In this document: positions 22,167 through 32,959 of the stretch, piece after piece
Position numbering within the stretch: the stretch's first letter is position 1
Layout of the letters: each line of letters starts with the position of its first letter
From: Fulvia fulva
Lineage: Eukaryota; Ascomycota; Dothideomycetes; Mycosphaerellales; Mycosphaerellaceae
Assembly: GCF_020509005.1 (NCBI RefSeq)
Contig: NC_063012.1
Coordinates: 8,990,001 to 9,054,000, forward strand
DNA: 64,000 nucleotides
Direction of reading: 5' to 3'
Translations under genes and position numbers: made by a program
The notes under the pieces: generated by a model
Databases searched by the model: none
Seen by the model: the letters and a program-made list of their open reading frames with translations, nothing else
Told to the model about the DNA's origin: nothing

Positions 22167-22407
22167 GATAGCGTCGTTGGCCGACTTCAATTTCGTGAAA
22201 ACAAGCAGGCGTACAGCACTTCTACACCTTTCTTTTGCCAACCGATCGGTAGGTACACAGCGCTCTTTGTCTCACTTGAGCGGCCAGTTGCAGGACGTGA
22301 CAATGAAGAAACACTTCACATCCTTTGTTTGTGAGCGTGCAGAACTCGATATGCCAAGCAGCTCAGAGCTCCCTGCGCCTCCACTCGAACATGGTACTGA
22401 TGCCAGT

Positions 22408-23049
22408 ATGGCAAGGCTTCACAGGAAGATACTCTCAGCAGTCTGCACGCTTGTCACCTTCGCACGTGCGATAAGCAGAAGTCCCGGTTGCGGAAAGACA
22501 CTCCCAGCAACGACAAAGACCGGCGGCCTCGGCTCAAGCAACAACATCTCCCTAACCACCTCCAACGGCCTCACACGTTCCTACCTCCTCCACATCCCCA
22601 CATCCTACTCCAAAGATGTCCCCACCGGTCTGATCCTCTCCTTCCACGGCCGCGGCCAATCCGGCGCCCATCAAGAGAAACTCTCAAAGTTCTCAGACAG
22701 CAGTGTGAACCCGGACATGCTTGCAGCATACCCCAATGGTGTTGATAAGCAATGGCAAGGCGACCCGGCTGCTACAACTGACGACGTGCCCTTCACACTC
22801 GCGATGCTGAAGCACATTGGTGATGAGTATTGCATAGACCTCGACAGAATCTACGCCGCAGGCAAAAGTAATGGAGGCGGCTTCGCTCTCAACGTGCTGG
22901 CTTGCAGCCCTGTCGCGTCGACCAAGATCGCTGCGTTCGCGGGGTTTGCGGGTGCGTATTATCAAGAGAAGGATGTTAAGCATTGTGATCCCGAGAGTGT
23001 GCGTATCACTTGTGACCCTGGACGGAGACCGGTTCCGATCTTTGGGTGA
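22408..23049 (+). CDS. Feruloyl-esterase-like (CE1) secreted protein, 3'-truncated
   Basis: A 213-residue ORF with a signal-type N-terminus (RKILSAVCTLVTFARA). SPGCGKTLP and SYLLHIPTSYSKDVPTGLI then LSFHGRGQSG give the CE1 start and oxyanion region. YAAGKSNGGGFA gives the nucleophile Ser (GxSxG). AGFAGAYY and CDPGRRPVPIF follow. Relatives continue with a FHG motif and then the catalytic Asp and His over roughly another 80 residues. Here TGA at 23047-23049 ends the frame exactly at that point, and no continuation is found downstream in any frame. The product therefore lacks two of the three catalytic residues and is probably inactive. The gene overlaps nothing and begins 242 bp after the previous hydrolase. 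Confidence 0.72.
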   Translation: MARLHRKILSAVCTLVTFARAISRSPGCGKTLPATTKTGGLGSSNNISLTTSNGLTRSYLLHIPTSYSKDVPTGLILSFHGRGQSGAHQEKLSKFSDSSVNPDMLAAYPNGVDKQWQGDPAATTDDVPFTLAMLKHIGDEYCIDLDRIYAAGKSNGGGFALNVLACSPVASTKIAAFAGFAGAYYQEKDVKHCDPESVRITCDPGRRPVPIFG

Positions 23050-23215
23050 ATGTGTGATGAGCGGTGGTGTATACATCATAACATCACATATGTCCTCGTA
23101 ATGATTCGTGATCACATACACAGTATAGACAGTCCCCTAAGCCAACCCCTCTACCTCAACTCCCTAGTTGCCAATGCTCCAGTGCTAAAATAGTCCAAAT
23201 CAACATCACCTCGCT

Positions 23216-23269
23216 CTACCCGCGGTACTGGCCATCATCGTAGCCAGTCTCGCCACCTTCCTATTTACC
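23216..23269 (-). pseudogene. Decayed extra repeat unit behind the stop codon
   Basis: Directly after the TAA at 23270-23272 the same frame continues with GK, a second stop (TAG), then EGGETGYDDGQYRG and a final TAG. These residues match the repeat unit of the precursor (compare EGGNTGYDSGKWE just before the stop). Two nonsense codons thus seem to have shortened a formerly longer precursor by one unit. Confidence 0.55.
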
Positions 23270-24063
23270 TTACTCCCACTTCCCACTGTCGTAGCCGGTG
23301 TTGCCGCCTTCGTACTTCCCTAATCTCTGTTAGTCGGGGTCTCCAGGAAGCGGGATTGCGATCATTCGGAATGTCACTGTGAGATATGTCTCACAGTGTT
23401 TTAGGTCATACTGTTAGCCGCTCACCTGGTTGCCACGATCCATCATCAGCGCGCTTTGTTGGGTACTTCTCCTTGCTCCAAGATCCATCATCGTACGGTG
23501 TGTTAGGACCCTAATTAGAGCGAAGAGTGTTAGCTATGCTCGAGGGTCATGAATCCTCATCTCAAGCTAGCATATCGCAGCATCGACTTGTAGAATGAGA
23601 CGGCCAGAACTGTCGGTTGGCAGACTTCTAGCGCCTCGCAGCAAGGAACTCCTGGAGGATTCGATGCTGTCTGAAGCAGTCGAGGCATGTACCACTTCAA
23701 GACGTACCTCATATTTACCCGGGTACCAGGCTCCATCATCGGCGCGCTTTGTTGGGTACTTATCTTCTGTCCACTGCCCATTGTCGTAAGGTGTACCGGG
23801 GCCCTGAGCAAGAGAAAAGCGTTAGTCATAGTCGAGAGTTGTGGGGTTACAGTGTGTGGAGGCGATGTGCGAGTGTAGTTCTCTGCAGAGCGGAATCCTC
23901 TGTTTATTCGATCCTGCCTGGAGCAGTCCGTGTCTTACAGACTTTGACATACCTCGTACTTCCCAGGAGCCCAAGAACCGTCATCCGGAATAGGAACAGT
24001 TGGCAGGGCGAAGACGCTTGTCAATGCTGCCGTGAGGGCGAGGAGTGTGAGTGAGAAGTGCAT
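23270..24063 (-). CDS. Secreted repeat peptide precursor with Lys-Arg processing sites
   Basis: Four exons (23953-24063, 23708-23803, 23426-23510, 23270-23319) join in phase to 113 residues. The introns run from GTATGT to CTCAG, GTACGT to ATTAG, and GTGAGC to ATTAG. The N-terminus, HFSLTLLALTAALTSVFA, is a clear signal peptide. The rest is built of repeats: a DDGxWxPGKYE block, then GPxTPYDxGxW, four variable residues, and KYPTKR followed by ADDG. Two KR dibasic sites, each after KYPT, would release peptides of about 31 and 24 residues. This is the architecture of Kex2-processed repeat proteins, the class that includes precursors of fungal RiPPs and pheromone-like peptides. Each repeat is one exon, and the flanking introns resemble each other, so the gene grew by exon-intron duplication. 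No neighbouring gene encodes a known maturation enzyme. Confidence 0.8.
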
Positions 24064-24998
24064 TGTGGAAGATGTTGTGATGTAGATGTTGTGATGTCTT
24101 AGAAACGTATGCTTATGCTGATGAGGCTGTAGTGAAGTGCTTGAGCTTGCTTTGTATGATGGCCGAGATGGAATGATGATAGGAAGCCTGACAGAGGATA
24201 GAAGCAGGACTACATACCCCATGATAGTCTGTACGAAGCCTTACCGATACGTACCGTGCTCTCGCAGCATTCCATCTACTGATCGCTGCGGTGCGGCGAG
24301 GGCGAAAAAGCGAGAGGATCTCTCAGCCATCTGTCGCTATTTCCATACCACTGCGCAGCACTGTACAGAAGTGGCACGAGAGAAGTGGCTTGCGGCTGCC
24401 AAGCATTACGCCTCCAGAATCATCGAGAGGAGAAAAGTGCAAACAGCGGTTGCTCCTGGTAGAATAGTCCCGATCAGAAGTGACGTGCGTGATCGAAAAG
24501 GCTATATTTGCAAAGCATGAGCTAAGACGGTCGTACCGAGTCTCGTACACACAGCTGTGGAATGTCATGTGGGCGGAGCTGTGCAGAGGACGTCTCTGCT
24601 GGGCGTAAGCAAAGCCGGGTGTTGGTGAGCTGAGCTGTGGAGGCAGCTGTGCCTCAGGACAGTGGGTATTGTATGCAGAACAGTGTGCATGGCAAAGAGC
24701 AACAAGGTTCACTGTCTTCGCCTGATCGACCATATCAAGTGGAGATGCAGATCTGTTACATCCAGATTGGCCAGGTTTGCACGTGGTTTGATATCTCGGT
24801 GAAGTGTATGCAAGCCTGGCATCGTTGGTGGAGGCGGTGCTGTTGCTGCTTGTCACGTTGATGATCAGGGACTGTTAAGCGTACATGTAGGTAATCGACT
24901 GTAGCGGCCTGGACCGTAGAACTAGACACACACTCGACAGCTACAGACACATTGCTGTTCGGGCTACAGCTTCAAGTAGCACAACATCACATCGCACC
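24064..24998. other. Intergenic region, promoter side of peptide precursor and ARE-type gene
   Basis: No supported gene. An imperfect duplicate of GATGTTGTGATG lies just upstream of the peptide precursor start (about 24071-24097). An ORF on the minus strand (24323-24856) has no recognisable motif and is probably chance. Confidence 0.4.
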
Positions 24999-26794
24999 AT
25001 GTCTGACGGCAGCCCCAAGGCGAACGGCGCCAACGGACACGCCTTCAGCAACGACCTCCACCATCCTTCTCCCACACGCGCCCGCAAGCTCAACCCGCAC
25101 ATAGCTCGTGCCTTCAACAACGAGCTCAGCGTCAACGCCCAGCGAGCAGCAGCAGCAGCAGCAGGCATCCTCAGTGAACGCAACACCCCAGCACCGCCCG
25201 ACGATGCACCGCCTTCCGTCAAAGCGACCTCTGCAGCCAGACGCGCGAATCGACAAGCCACGAGGAGGCGCATATTTCCCACCGTCGACTATCAAGAGCG
25301 TGTCTCCTACTTCGATCCGCAGTCCAGCTATGCCAACTTTCGAGGATTCTTCGTACTTTTCTGGATTGGCCTCGCGATCATGGTCATCACTCAGATGCTG
25401 CGCAACGTAAGGGAGACCGGTGCCTTGTTGAACTTCAGACAATGGCCGCTGTTCACGAAAGACCTGGCAGAGCTAGGCTACAGCGACGTGTTGATGTGTA
25501 GCAGCACTGCTGTAAGCCTGCCACTGCATCTACTGTTTGTAAAGAGCAAGGGACTGTTGCAATGGGAGAGAGGAGGCATCATCATCCAAAGTCTGTATCA
25601 GGCCGCGTGGCTGTGGTTCTGGATAGGCTGGCCGTTTCTCCGTGACTGGACATGGACAGCTCAAGTCTTCTTCACACTGCACACCCTGGTCCTTTTCATG
25701 AAGATGCACTCCTACGCTTTCTACAATGGCCATCTCTCGGACACTCTCATCCGTCTTAAGCAGCTCGACATGCCCATTGGCCCAGCTACCCATTTGAACG
25801 CGGCAGTGCATTATCCTTCGGCCTCATTCCGCTTGTCAGAAGCTACTCCTGGAGAGGACGAGGATAAAGAAGAGCCGGATTTATCACCAGTACTACAGCT
25901 CCGCGAGGATCTTGCGAAGGAGCTTACCTCTCCAATGGGCAATGTGACATACCCGCAGAACCTCACGATTGCCAACTTCGCCGACTACCTCCTTTGTCCC
26001 ACCCTATGCTATGAATTGGAGTATCCTCGAATGCCAAAGCGCTCATATCTCGAGCTCTTCTACAAGACTTTGGCAGTGTTTGGCTGCATCTTCCTCATGA
26101 CAGTCGTGAGCGAGGAGTTTATCATCCCGATTCTGGACGAGTCGCGGCTCCGTCTACAACGCTCAAGGACTGGCATCGATGGCGCCCTCATGTTCGCGGA
26201 AGCCGTCAGTCGGCTTTTGTTCCCGTTCATGATCACATTTCTCTTGGTGTTTATGGTCATCTTCGAATACGTCCTTGGCGCATTCGCCGAGATCACGCGC
26301 TTCGCCGACCGCCAGTTCTACGATGACTGGTGGAACAGCACTGACTGGATGGAATTTTCACGCGAGTGGAACATACCTGTGCACCACTTTTTCAGACGTC
26401 ATGTCTATTCCGCAAGCCGGGGGATCATGTCGAAACCTGCTGCCACTGGGTTGACGTTCCTGATATCGGCCATAGCGCATGAGCTGATCATGGGCTGCAT
26501 CACGAGAAAGTTCAGAGGCTACGGATTTGTCCTGATGATGTTGCAGATTCCATTTGTTGCGATTCAACAGTTGCCTTTCATCAAACGACGAGAGCTTCTG
26601 AACAACAGTAAGCAAAGTAAAGGGTGCCAGGCATCTTCGTGTGTCTGAGACATCTGCTGACCTTGAACCCTTTGCTTTTAGTCATATTCTGGATCTGCAT
26701 GATCTTGGGATTGAGTCTGGTAAGCGATGATTACCTCAAGAAATCAAACGGAGCTAACTTCTCATAGCTATGTGCGCTCTATGTGCTACTCTGA
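24999..26794 (+). CDS. Sterol/diacylglycerol O-acyltransferase (MBOAT, ACAT/DGAT1 family)
   Basis: Exons 24999-26607, 26682-26719 and 26768-26794, with introns of 74 and 48 nt, encode 557 residues. The second exon has only 38 nt and the third 27 nt; together they supply the last hydrophobic helix, IIFWICMILGLSLLCALYVLL. Family marks are FYDDWWN at about residue 440 and the active-site His in ISAIAHELIMG at about 494, with eight or more membrane helices between residues 110 and 555. The enzyme esterifies sterols or diacylglycerol with acyl-CoA in the ER to make storage lipid. Fungal Are1/Are2 share these motifs with DGAT1, so I leave the symbol open. An acidic loop (GEDEDKEEPD) at about 288 is lineage-specific. 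Confidence 0.9.
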
Positions 26795-26959
26795 TCTGCT
26801 TCAACGAGATACCCCTATAGCATTGTATTACAGATTTTGCGGCCACAGCGGCTTGCTGATAACGCAACGCTCGGCGCACTTGCCCGAAGCCCACATCACT
26901 CATCAAAACCTTGTGACCCGCGACTCACCGTTTACAGACAAACACCTTACATCACATCC

Positions 26960-28084
26960 ATGGCGACTCCAACTCCCTTGTGGCTCGACTGCGACACTGG
27001 TCACGATGATGCTTTCGCAATACTACTTGCCACGCACCATCCCGGCCTTGAGCTCCTAGGAATATCCACCACCTACGGCAATGCACCACTAAATCACACC
27101 ACCTACAACACCAGAGCCATCTTGAAAGCCATCAACCGTGAAGATGTGCCGGTGTACGCCGGATCTACCAAGCCATTCTGCAGACCGGTGCACGCCGCGG
27201 CAGATATCCATGGTGAGACTGGACTTGACGGCACGACTTGTTTGCCTTCACCGACGGTGCCTGTCAAAGACGACATGGTGGCCGTCGAGGCCATGTACCG
27301 AGCTTTGATATCCACACCCCCAAAGTCTGCATGGCTCGTGGCTGTGGGGGCTTTGACTAATTCGGCACTACTCTTCGCTGTGCACCCTGACCTGGCTGAG
27401 CACGTGGCCGGTGTCAGTATTATGGGTGGCGCAATTGGAGGCGGGTTCACAGATGCTCCAATGGGTGTCGTTGATGGCGAGGGCGAAAGATTCGGGAACT
27501 GGACGCCGTGGGCTGAGTTCAACATCTGGCTTGACCCAGAATCCGCCAACGCAGTCTTCCGGAACGAAGTACTGGCAAGAAAGACAACCATCGTACCGCT
27601 CGACTTATCGCATCAGTTCCTTGCTACTCCAAAGGTCCAACGAGGATTGCTATATGGTTTCAATTCTGGGTTCGAGCCAGCAGGACTCACCCTAGAGGCA
27701 CTGAATCACGTTCCAGTCGTTCGGCGATTATTCTTTGAGATCCTTACGTTCTTTGCAAAGACGTATGCCGATGTCTTTGGGCTCGTTGCCGGCCCACCAA
27801 CCCATGATCCTTTGGCTGTTGCCGCGATCTTCGCGCCAGAACTGTTCATCGACAACGGTGGAGAACGATACTCTGTGAAAGTGATCACTGAAGGTGCGCA
27901 TGACACGAGTGACTCTGCTCGTGGTGGACAGAGTCAATGTGGCCGGACTGTGGCAGAGCCGTTGCCGAAAGGTTGTGACGGCGTGCGTATACCGAGATCC
28001 CTTGCTGTGGAAAAGCTGTGGAGGATGCTTGAGGAATGTCTGGCACGAGCAGAAACGTCGGTGAAGGAGTCAACCTCAGCTTGA
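26960..28084 (+). CDS. URH1: Uridine/inosine nucleoside hydrolase
   Basis: A single exon of 374 residues that starts 165 bp after the acyltransferase stop. The protein hydrolyses nucleosides, typically uridine, to ribose and base for pyrimidine salvage. The Ca-binding signature DCDTGHDDAFA is at residues 10-20. GISTTYGNAPL, VAVGALTNSALL, GVSIMGGAIGGG and AEFNIWLDPESA are the conserved loops of the IUNH fold. PPTHDPLAVAAIF near residue 290 holds the distal Asp and a His-Asp pair. The ATG at 26960 lies just before the core; an upstream in-frame start would only add unrelated residues. The C-terminal residues after SQCGRT are variable, as in relatives. Confidence 0.93.
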   Translation: MATPTPLWLDCDTGHDDAFAILLATHHPGLELLGISTTYGNAPLNHTTYNTRAILKAINREDVPVYAGSTKPFCRPVHAAADIHGETGLDGTTCLPSPTVPVKDDMVAVEAMYRALISTPPKSAWLVAVGALTNSALLFAVHPDLAEHVAGVSIMGGAIGGGFTDAPMGVVDGEGERFGNWTPWAEFNIWLDPESANAVFRNEVLARKTTIVPLDLSHQFLATPKVQRGLLYGFNSGFEPAGLTLEALNHVPVVRRLFFEILTFFAKTYADVFGLVAGPPTHDPLAVAAIFAPELFIDNGGERYSVKVITEGAHDTSDSARGGQSQCGRTVAEPLPKGCDGVRIPRSLAVEKLWRMLEECLARAETSVKESTSA

Positions 28085-28558
28085 GGAAGGCTTTGGTGAT
28101 GTTGACGATACCACGACTCGAGAGGATGTGCGGCGTGAGTAGCGGTGGAAGCATACTCCGGCTGCAACATGGACCACAACTGCCGAACTTGGGGGAGATG
28201 TACGGACGTCGCTTATACCATACCTGCAACCACTTCACCCTGGAGAAGCTTCCACTCCCCATGGGGTAAGAGCCTGCCTATCACCACGCTTGTTGCTCGT
28301 GGCATGTCATGCAATGCCCTGCTCTAGAGTCGACCAAAATACGCTAAACACGAGATGCCGTTCGTCTGCTGCACGTCTCCCCGCATACTGACACGCCTTG
28401 ATGCTCAACACCATGTGGCCGTCCCAGCCGCAGCTTGTCCATAAGGACGGCTGCTATCGGGGTCGCACAAGCCGAAGTTCTGGTCATTGTCCATCAGCAG
28501 TTGTACTTCAACACTCTCACGTCTTACAGTCTCACTTCACTGCAGTATTTCTCTTGCT
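28085..28558. other. Intergenic region
   Basis: No supported gene between the nucleoside hydrolase and the MFS gene. Confidence 0.45.
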
Positions 28559-30458
28559 ATGGCATCAAATGAGGTACACTTGGTGCAGAGGTAAGGAGTG
28601 TCATCTGTAGAGTAGTCGATAACGACTGACCAAGCCAAAGCCATGCCAAAGAAGGCGATGTACCGGGCACAGTTGACTTACGTGGAAAAGAAGGCGATGA
28701 CACAGCCTACGGCCAGGCACTCTTTCCTGTGCCAGCTGAAGACCCCAATGACCCGTAAGTTGCAGTATCACGACCTCTGGGAACACCAAGCACATAAGCA
28801 CTGACCATACAGTCTTCAATGGGAAAAGTGGAAGAAGCTGGCAATCCTGACAATCTGCTCGCTCTACTCCTTTCTCTCGAATACAGCTCTCCTAGGCCCA
28901 TCAGTTTACATCGGTATTTTTTCTGAGCAATTCGGCATCTCATCTACGAGGGCTTCTGGCTTAATCTCCTACCCGAACATCTGCTACGGTGTTGGAACTC
29001 TTATAACAGTACCGATGTACCTGAAATTTGGCAGGCGACCCATCATGCTTGGAAGCCTGGCTGTATACTTGATCGAACTGATTGGTGCGAGCCAAGCGAA
29101 ATCCTATGAAGCTCTCATGGCGTGGCGAGTGATACATACCCTGTCTAGTGGGGTATGTGAAGCATTGCCTGTGCAGCTTGTCAACGATATCTTTTTCTGT
29201 GAGTCAAGACCCCCACGGTCAGGATCTTGTCTAACAGCCCACACCCATACCAGTACACGAACGCGGCACGAAACTCGGCATCTACACCGTCTGTCTCTGC
29301 TGGGGCTCTACTGGCCCGTTGTATGCCGGGTACATGCTCTCCGGCGGCTACAGCTGGCGCCTCTTCTTCTACGTCGAAATCGCCTTTGCCGGGTTCCTCC
29401 TCGTCCTCGCCTTCCTCTTCGTAGAGGAGACGGCTTACAAGCGCGGCACCACACCGAATGGACCCTTACCTCCTCCGCCCACTCCCTCTGTCGAGAAACT
29501 CGAGCTAGAGAAAAACCACATCGAAAACATTGAAACGCAATCCCAACACCATTTGCCCGCCCGCCGAACCTTTCTCGCCTCCCTCAAACCCTGGAGCAGC
29601 ATTAACCACGACGAAGAGTTCTTCCTCACAGCCGCGAGATCCTTTACATACTTTCTTGTCCCATCTGTCGTCTGGGTTGTTACTACCTATGGGATCTACA
29701 TTGGTCTGGGAGCTTTGGTCTTCAACTACACTTTCCCCTTGAAGATCGTCGCGCCACCGTACAACTGGAGCCAAGAGAATTCTGGCTTGATAGCGTTGGG
29801 AAACATCATTGGGTATGGATTAGCTGTGCCGTTCACATTCACGTCTGACTGGCTGGCGGCGAAGTTGACGAGGAGGTATGGGGGGATTAGGGAGGCGGAG
29901 ATGAGGTTGGGCGTGCTGTTGGTGCCGATGTTGATTGCTCCGGCAGGGTTGATTGTGTATGGGATGACGGCGGAAAGGGATTTGCATTGGATTGGGTACT
30001 TCGCGGGTGTTGTGATGGTGGATTGGGCCAGTTGTAAGTTGATGTCTACTGTCGTTGCGGAGGGTGTTAATACTGACGGTGTTGCACAGTCGCATACTTC
30101 ACCTTCGTCCTCGCTTACTCAATCGACTCATATAATGCCAACATGTCCGAGACGTTGATCGCCATGTGCGTTGGCAAGCAGCTCATCAGCTTCGCTTTTG
30201 GGATATATCTGCTGGACTGGGTGCAGGAGTCAGGGTATGTTGATCTGCCTCAAGGCAGCTTGTGAGGAAGGCGCGACTTGACATGGTGATCCCAGATACG
30301 CCGTAGTGATTGCTGGTGCCTTCTGTGCCGTGCTCTTGGTCAACAATCTCTTCGTCCTGGTCTTCATGGCCTTCGGGAGGAGGATCCGGGTCTTCTATGC
30401 CAAATCCTGGTTGGCGAAGATGCATCAGAGCACGATCAAGCAGATCATGACACATTGA
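28559..30458 (+). CDS. MFS transporter (DHA1-like, 541 residues)
   Basis: Six exons: 28559-28590, 28635-28754, 28813-29198, 29254-30033, 30090-30234 and 30296-30458. All five introns (44-61 nt) are GT..AG, and the joined length is exactly 542 codons. The start ATG lies in a 32-nt first exon. LQWEKWKKLAILTICSLYSF begins the first helix. The loop signature YLKFGRRPIMLGSL follows helix 2, GSGVCEALPV-like SSGVCEALPVQLVNDIFF lies in helices 4-5, and GGYSWRLFFYVEIAFAG in helix 6. A long cytosolic loop (about residues 250-300) separates the two halves. The C-terminal half includes VPFTFTSDWLAAKLTRRYGG. Such proton-driven carriers export drugs or move small solutes; the substrate is not predictable here. 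Confidence 0.92.
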
Positions 30459-30938
30459 GCGTGGTATGGGTTGGGAAGGTGGTACGCGTTCGGCCGTCGA
30501 CATCAGCTGGTGGTTGAATTTACCGGGTGGAAGACTGGTAATTGTGCGACTCTGATCCAGCTTGTACGACTTGTCCACGAGCAGAACTTCGCCTGCCCGC
30601 CCCTTGTCTTGTCACCCGCCTGCTGTGCGACCGTGGGCGCCAGTCGCGCTTGCCAAATGAATACCGCACGAGCAATTGTTGTCAAACAAACAGAACTTTC
30701 CGGGTATATCTTCCTGCTCAATATATGCACAATCTGGCTGAAACTGCTCGCTATCAATATATCCGCCCACCTTTCCCAATAAATGCAATGCACGTTAGCT
30801 TTTGCTGCTGCTCCAGCACTGCAGCTCGCCGCCGAGAGCCGAGTTTATGCGCCTCCTTGAGCCAGTCCCACCATCTTACACCGCTCCCCTGTAATGCTAC
30901 GCTGTACGTCATGACCCCCAAGGTATTCACTGCATCGC
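30459..30938. other. Intergenic region between convergent genes
   Basis: No supported gene. 3' sides of the MFS and GNAT genes. Confidence 0.45.
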
Positions 30939-31821
30939 TTAGAGCTGCGCTTGCACTCCTGGAACTGCCTCTTCCCACGACCGCACTTGCTGTCGCTGCC
31001 CACGGCTGTCGAGTGCGCCTCGAACCATTATCGTCTGCCGCTCGACGTTGTAGCCGTATACGCCGTATGCAGCAGGGTCGAACCGTAGCTCGTTGACGGT
31101 CATGAATCCGTGTCGCTCATACAACGGCTTGGCCGTGTCCGTGGCTTCAAGATAGCATTCGATACCGGCTTCGTCTGCTTCGGCGAGAATATTCTGTACA
31201 AGCATGGTGCCGGCGCCGTGATGTTGGTATGCAGGTTGCGTGGCGACCATGCCAATGTCTGGTCCGTTAGAGCCTCGAATTTCCATGTTTGGCAAGAACG
31301 AACTTACAGCAGTGTCTCCGGGTGCCCATGTACTGGCGTCGTAGCCTCTCGTTGAGCGCGAACCAGTCGCGGTTCATTTGGCTCTCACCTTCATGGCCTA
31401 CATCCGCTGGGCTTGCAAGCTCCTCGACCGTGTAGGCGTGGTTCTCCGTCTTCGCCCAAGAGATGATCAGGCCAGTGTCCGAGTCAACGACTTTGCGGAA
31501 TCGGGCAGCCTCCAGATCGGGAACAGCACGTCGCTGCTGGATTGTTCTTCCCGCCTTCCACTGTCGGTGCAGAGCTGCGGCTTTCCTCATGAGGAGCTGG
31601 TATGATCGTATCGCACGTTGGAGATGTGCAGCTTGGTTGTGGTCTCGGTAGGAAAGGACATGGTTGGTCTTCTCGTGCTCGAATGCAAAGAACTCGATGT
31701 CGACCAGTCTGCGAATGTCCTCGTACTTGGCCAAGGATATGCTGAAGGATGCTGATCGCGCCTGCCTCGGTGGTGATGGCGAGCTATCTGGGCTCTCGTG
31801 GTCCATGATGAGGGGTGACAT
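30939..31821 (-). CDS. GNAT-family N-acetyltransferase
   Basis: Exons 31308-31821 and 30939-31258 with a 49-nt intron (GTAAGT, CTCTAAC, CCAG) give 277 residues. The first half has SISLAKYEDIRRLVDIEFFAF, the usual N-terminal GNAT helix region, then SDTGLIISWAKTENHAYTV. The acetyl-CoA motif A follows the splice: IGMVATQPAYQHHGAGTML contains the Q/R-x-x-G-x-G/A turn. CYLEATDTAKPLYERHGF is motif B. The protein has no signal peptide. Fungal paralogues of this type are widespread and of unknown acceptor, so only an acetyl-CoA-dependent transfer can be claimed. Confidence 0.88.
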
Positions 31822-32959
31822 GACTACTGCTTTGTCTGGTTGGTCTTTTGCTGGGAGTGTGTCTGTATGTGTGTGTGTGGCAGTAGCAGTGAATGGAGCA
31901 GTGAGAAGGTGGTTGTTATAGCAGAGAGTGTGCGCGGGTCATGCAGCACGGCCCGAATGGGGGAGTGAGTACATGTACTGCAACCAGCCGGCAAGTACGT
32001 ATCACATGTGACAGAGGTGCCTGCCCAGCGCGAGGATGCATGGTGCAGGCAGGCGGGTCTTGTTAGCAGGGCCACGCACTGGCGGTCGCGCGTGATCAGA
32101 CGGACGAGGAGCAGAATCAGCGTCAAGGCGGCGAGGAAGGGCTCTTCAGTGCATATCCCACGCCGGCGTTCGCGAGGGCAGGTCGGGCAGGTCGTGGGAG
32201 TGTCGGACGGCAAATAGCGTTGGTCGACTAGTCACTACCAGGGCGTGGCCACTGGCATCCAAGAAATATGATACGTAACTGGGGCACAGGCTCACAGGAC
32301 CGACGGCCTTCCTCCTTCCTGGCCGGCATGATGTAGGTGGTGCAGGCCCGTCGGAGTCGGAGACGAGAGAGCAGTGCATGTAACATGTTGCATGTTGCAT
32401 GTTGCATGCGGCGCAGGGCGTCAACGTGAAGGCTGCATGGCGATGGCGATGGCGATGGCGATGCAGGTGCCTGCTTGCTCTCTGCTGACTGCCCATCTTC
32501 CGGCGCGCTGAGTGGCCAGCTGCAGCCGTCATGTTCGGCTTCCCACGAGTGGGCACTGACGAGAGCGAGCCATCGTCGAAGCACCGGTGACCGGTACATG
32601 TAGCCGACGAGTAGGCGCGTGTCATGGCCGTGGGGGTGGATCCCCGCCAAACACTATCTGTGCCGCTGTGCGGTAGCGTGCTGCGTGGCAGTAGCGCCTC
32701 CCGGTTGCTTGTCACTTGAGCTTGCCACCACGCGTCATACGGACCAAAGCGCCCACCTCCACCAAAAAACAACACCACATCTTCAATCGTGTTTTCTTTA
32801 TCCAATATCAGGCCCATTGCAACCAGCAAATTTATGTACGTATCTGGATACATCACTGAACAAATTGTCGTGCTTGGATTGGCTATATGTGGTGTTGTTG
32901 TCGCATGCTACCGTCGCAAACTTTTCACCTGTTTCTTGGATTGGAGAAGCTACTGCAAG
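31822..32959. other. Gene-poor region with microsatellites
   Basis: No supported gene. A 7-bp tandem repeat (CATGTTG, about 3.6 copies) is at 32384-32408 and a 6-bp repeat (ATGGCG, about 4.5 copies) at 32437-32463. The long minus-strand ORF across 32146-32856 owes its His/Arg run to these repeats and has no family features. Confidence 0.5.

Noticed and set aside
32146..32856. Long minus-strand ORF with a His/Arg run
   Set aside because: The run comes from a hexanucleotide repeat; the rest has no family motif or splice support.
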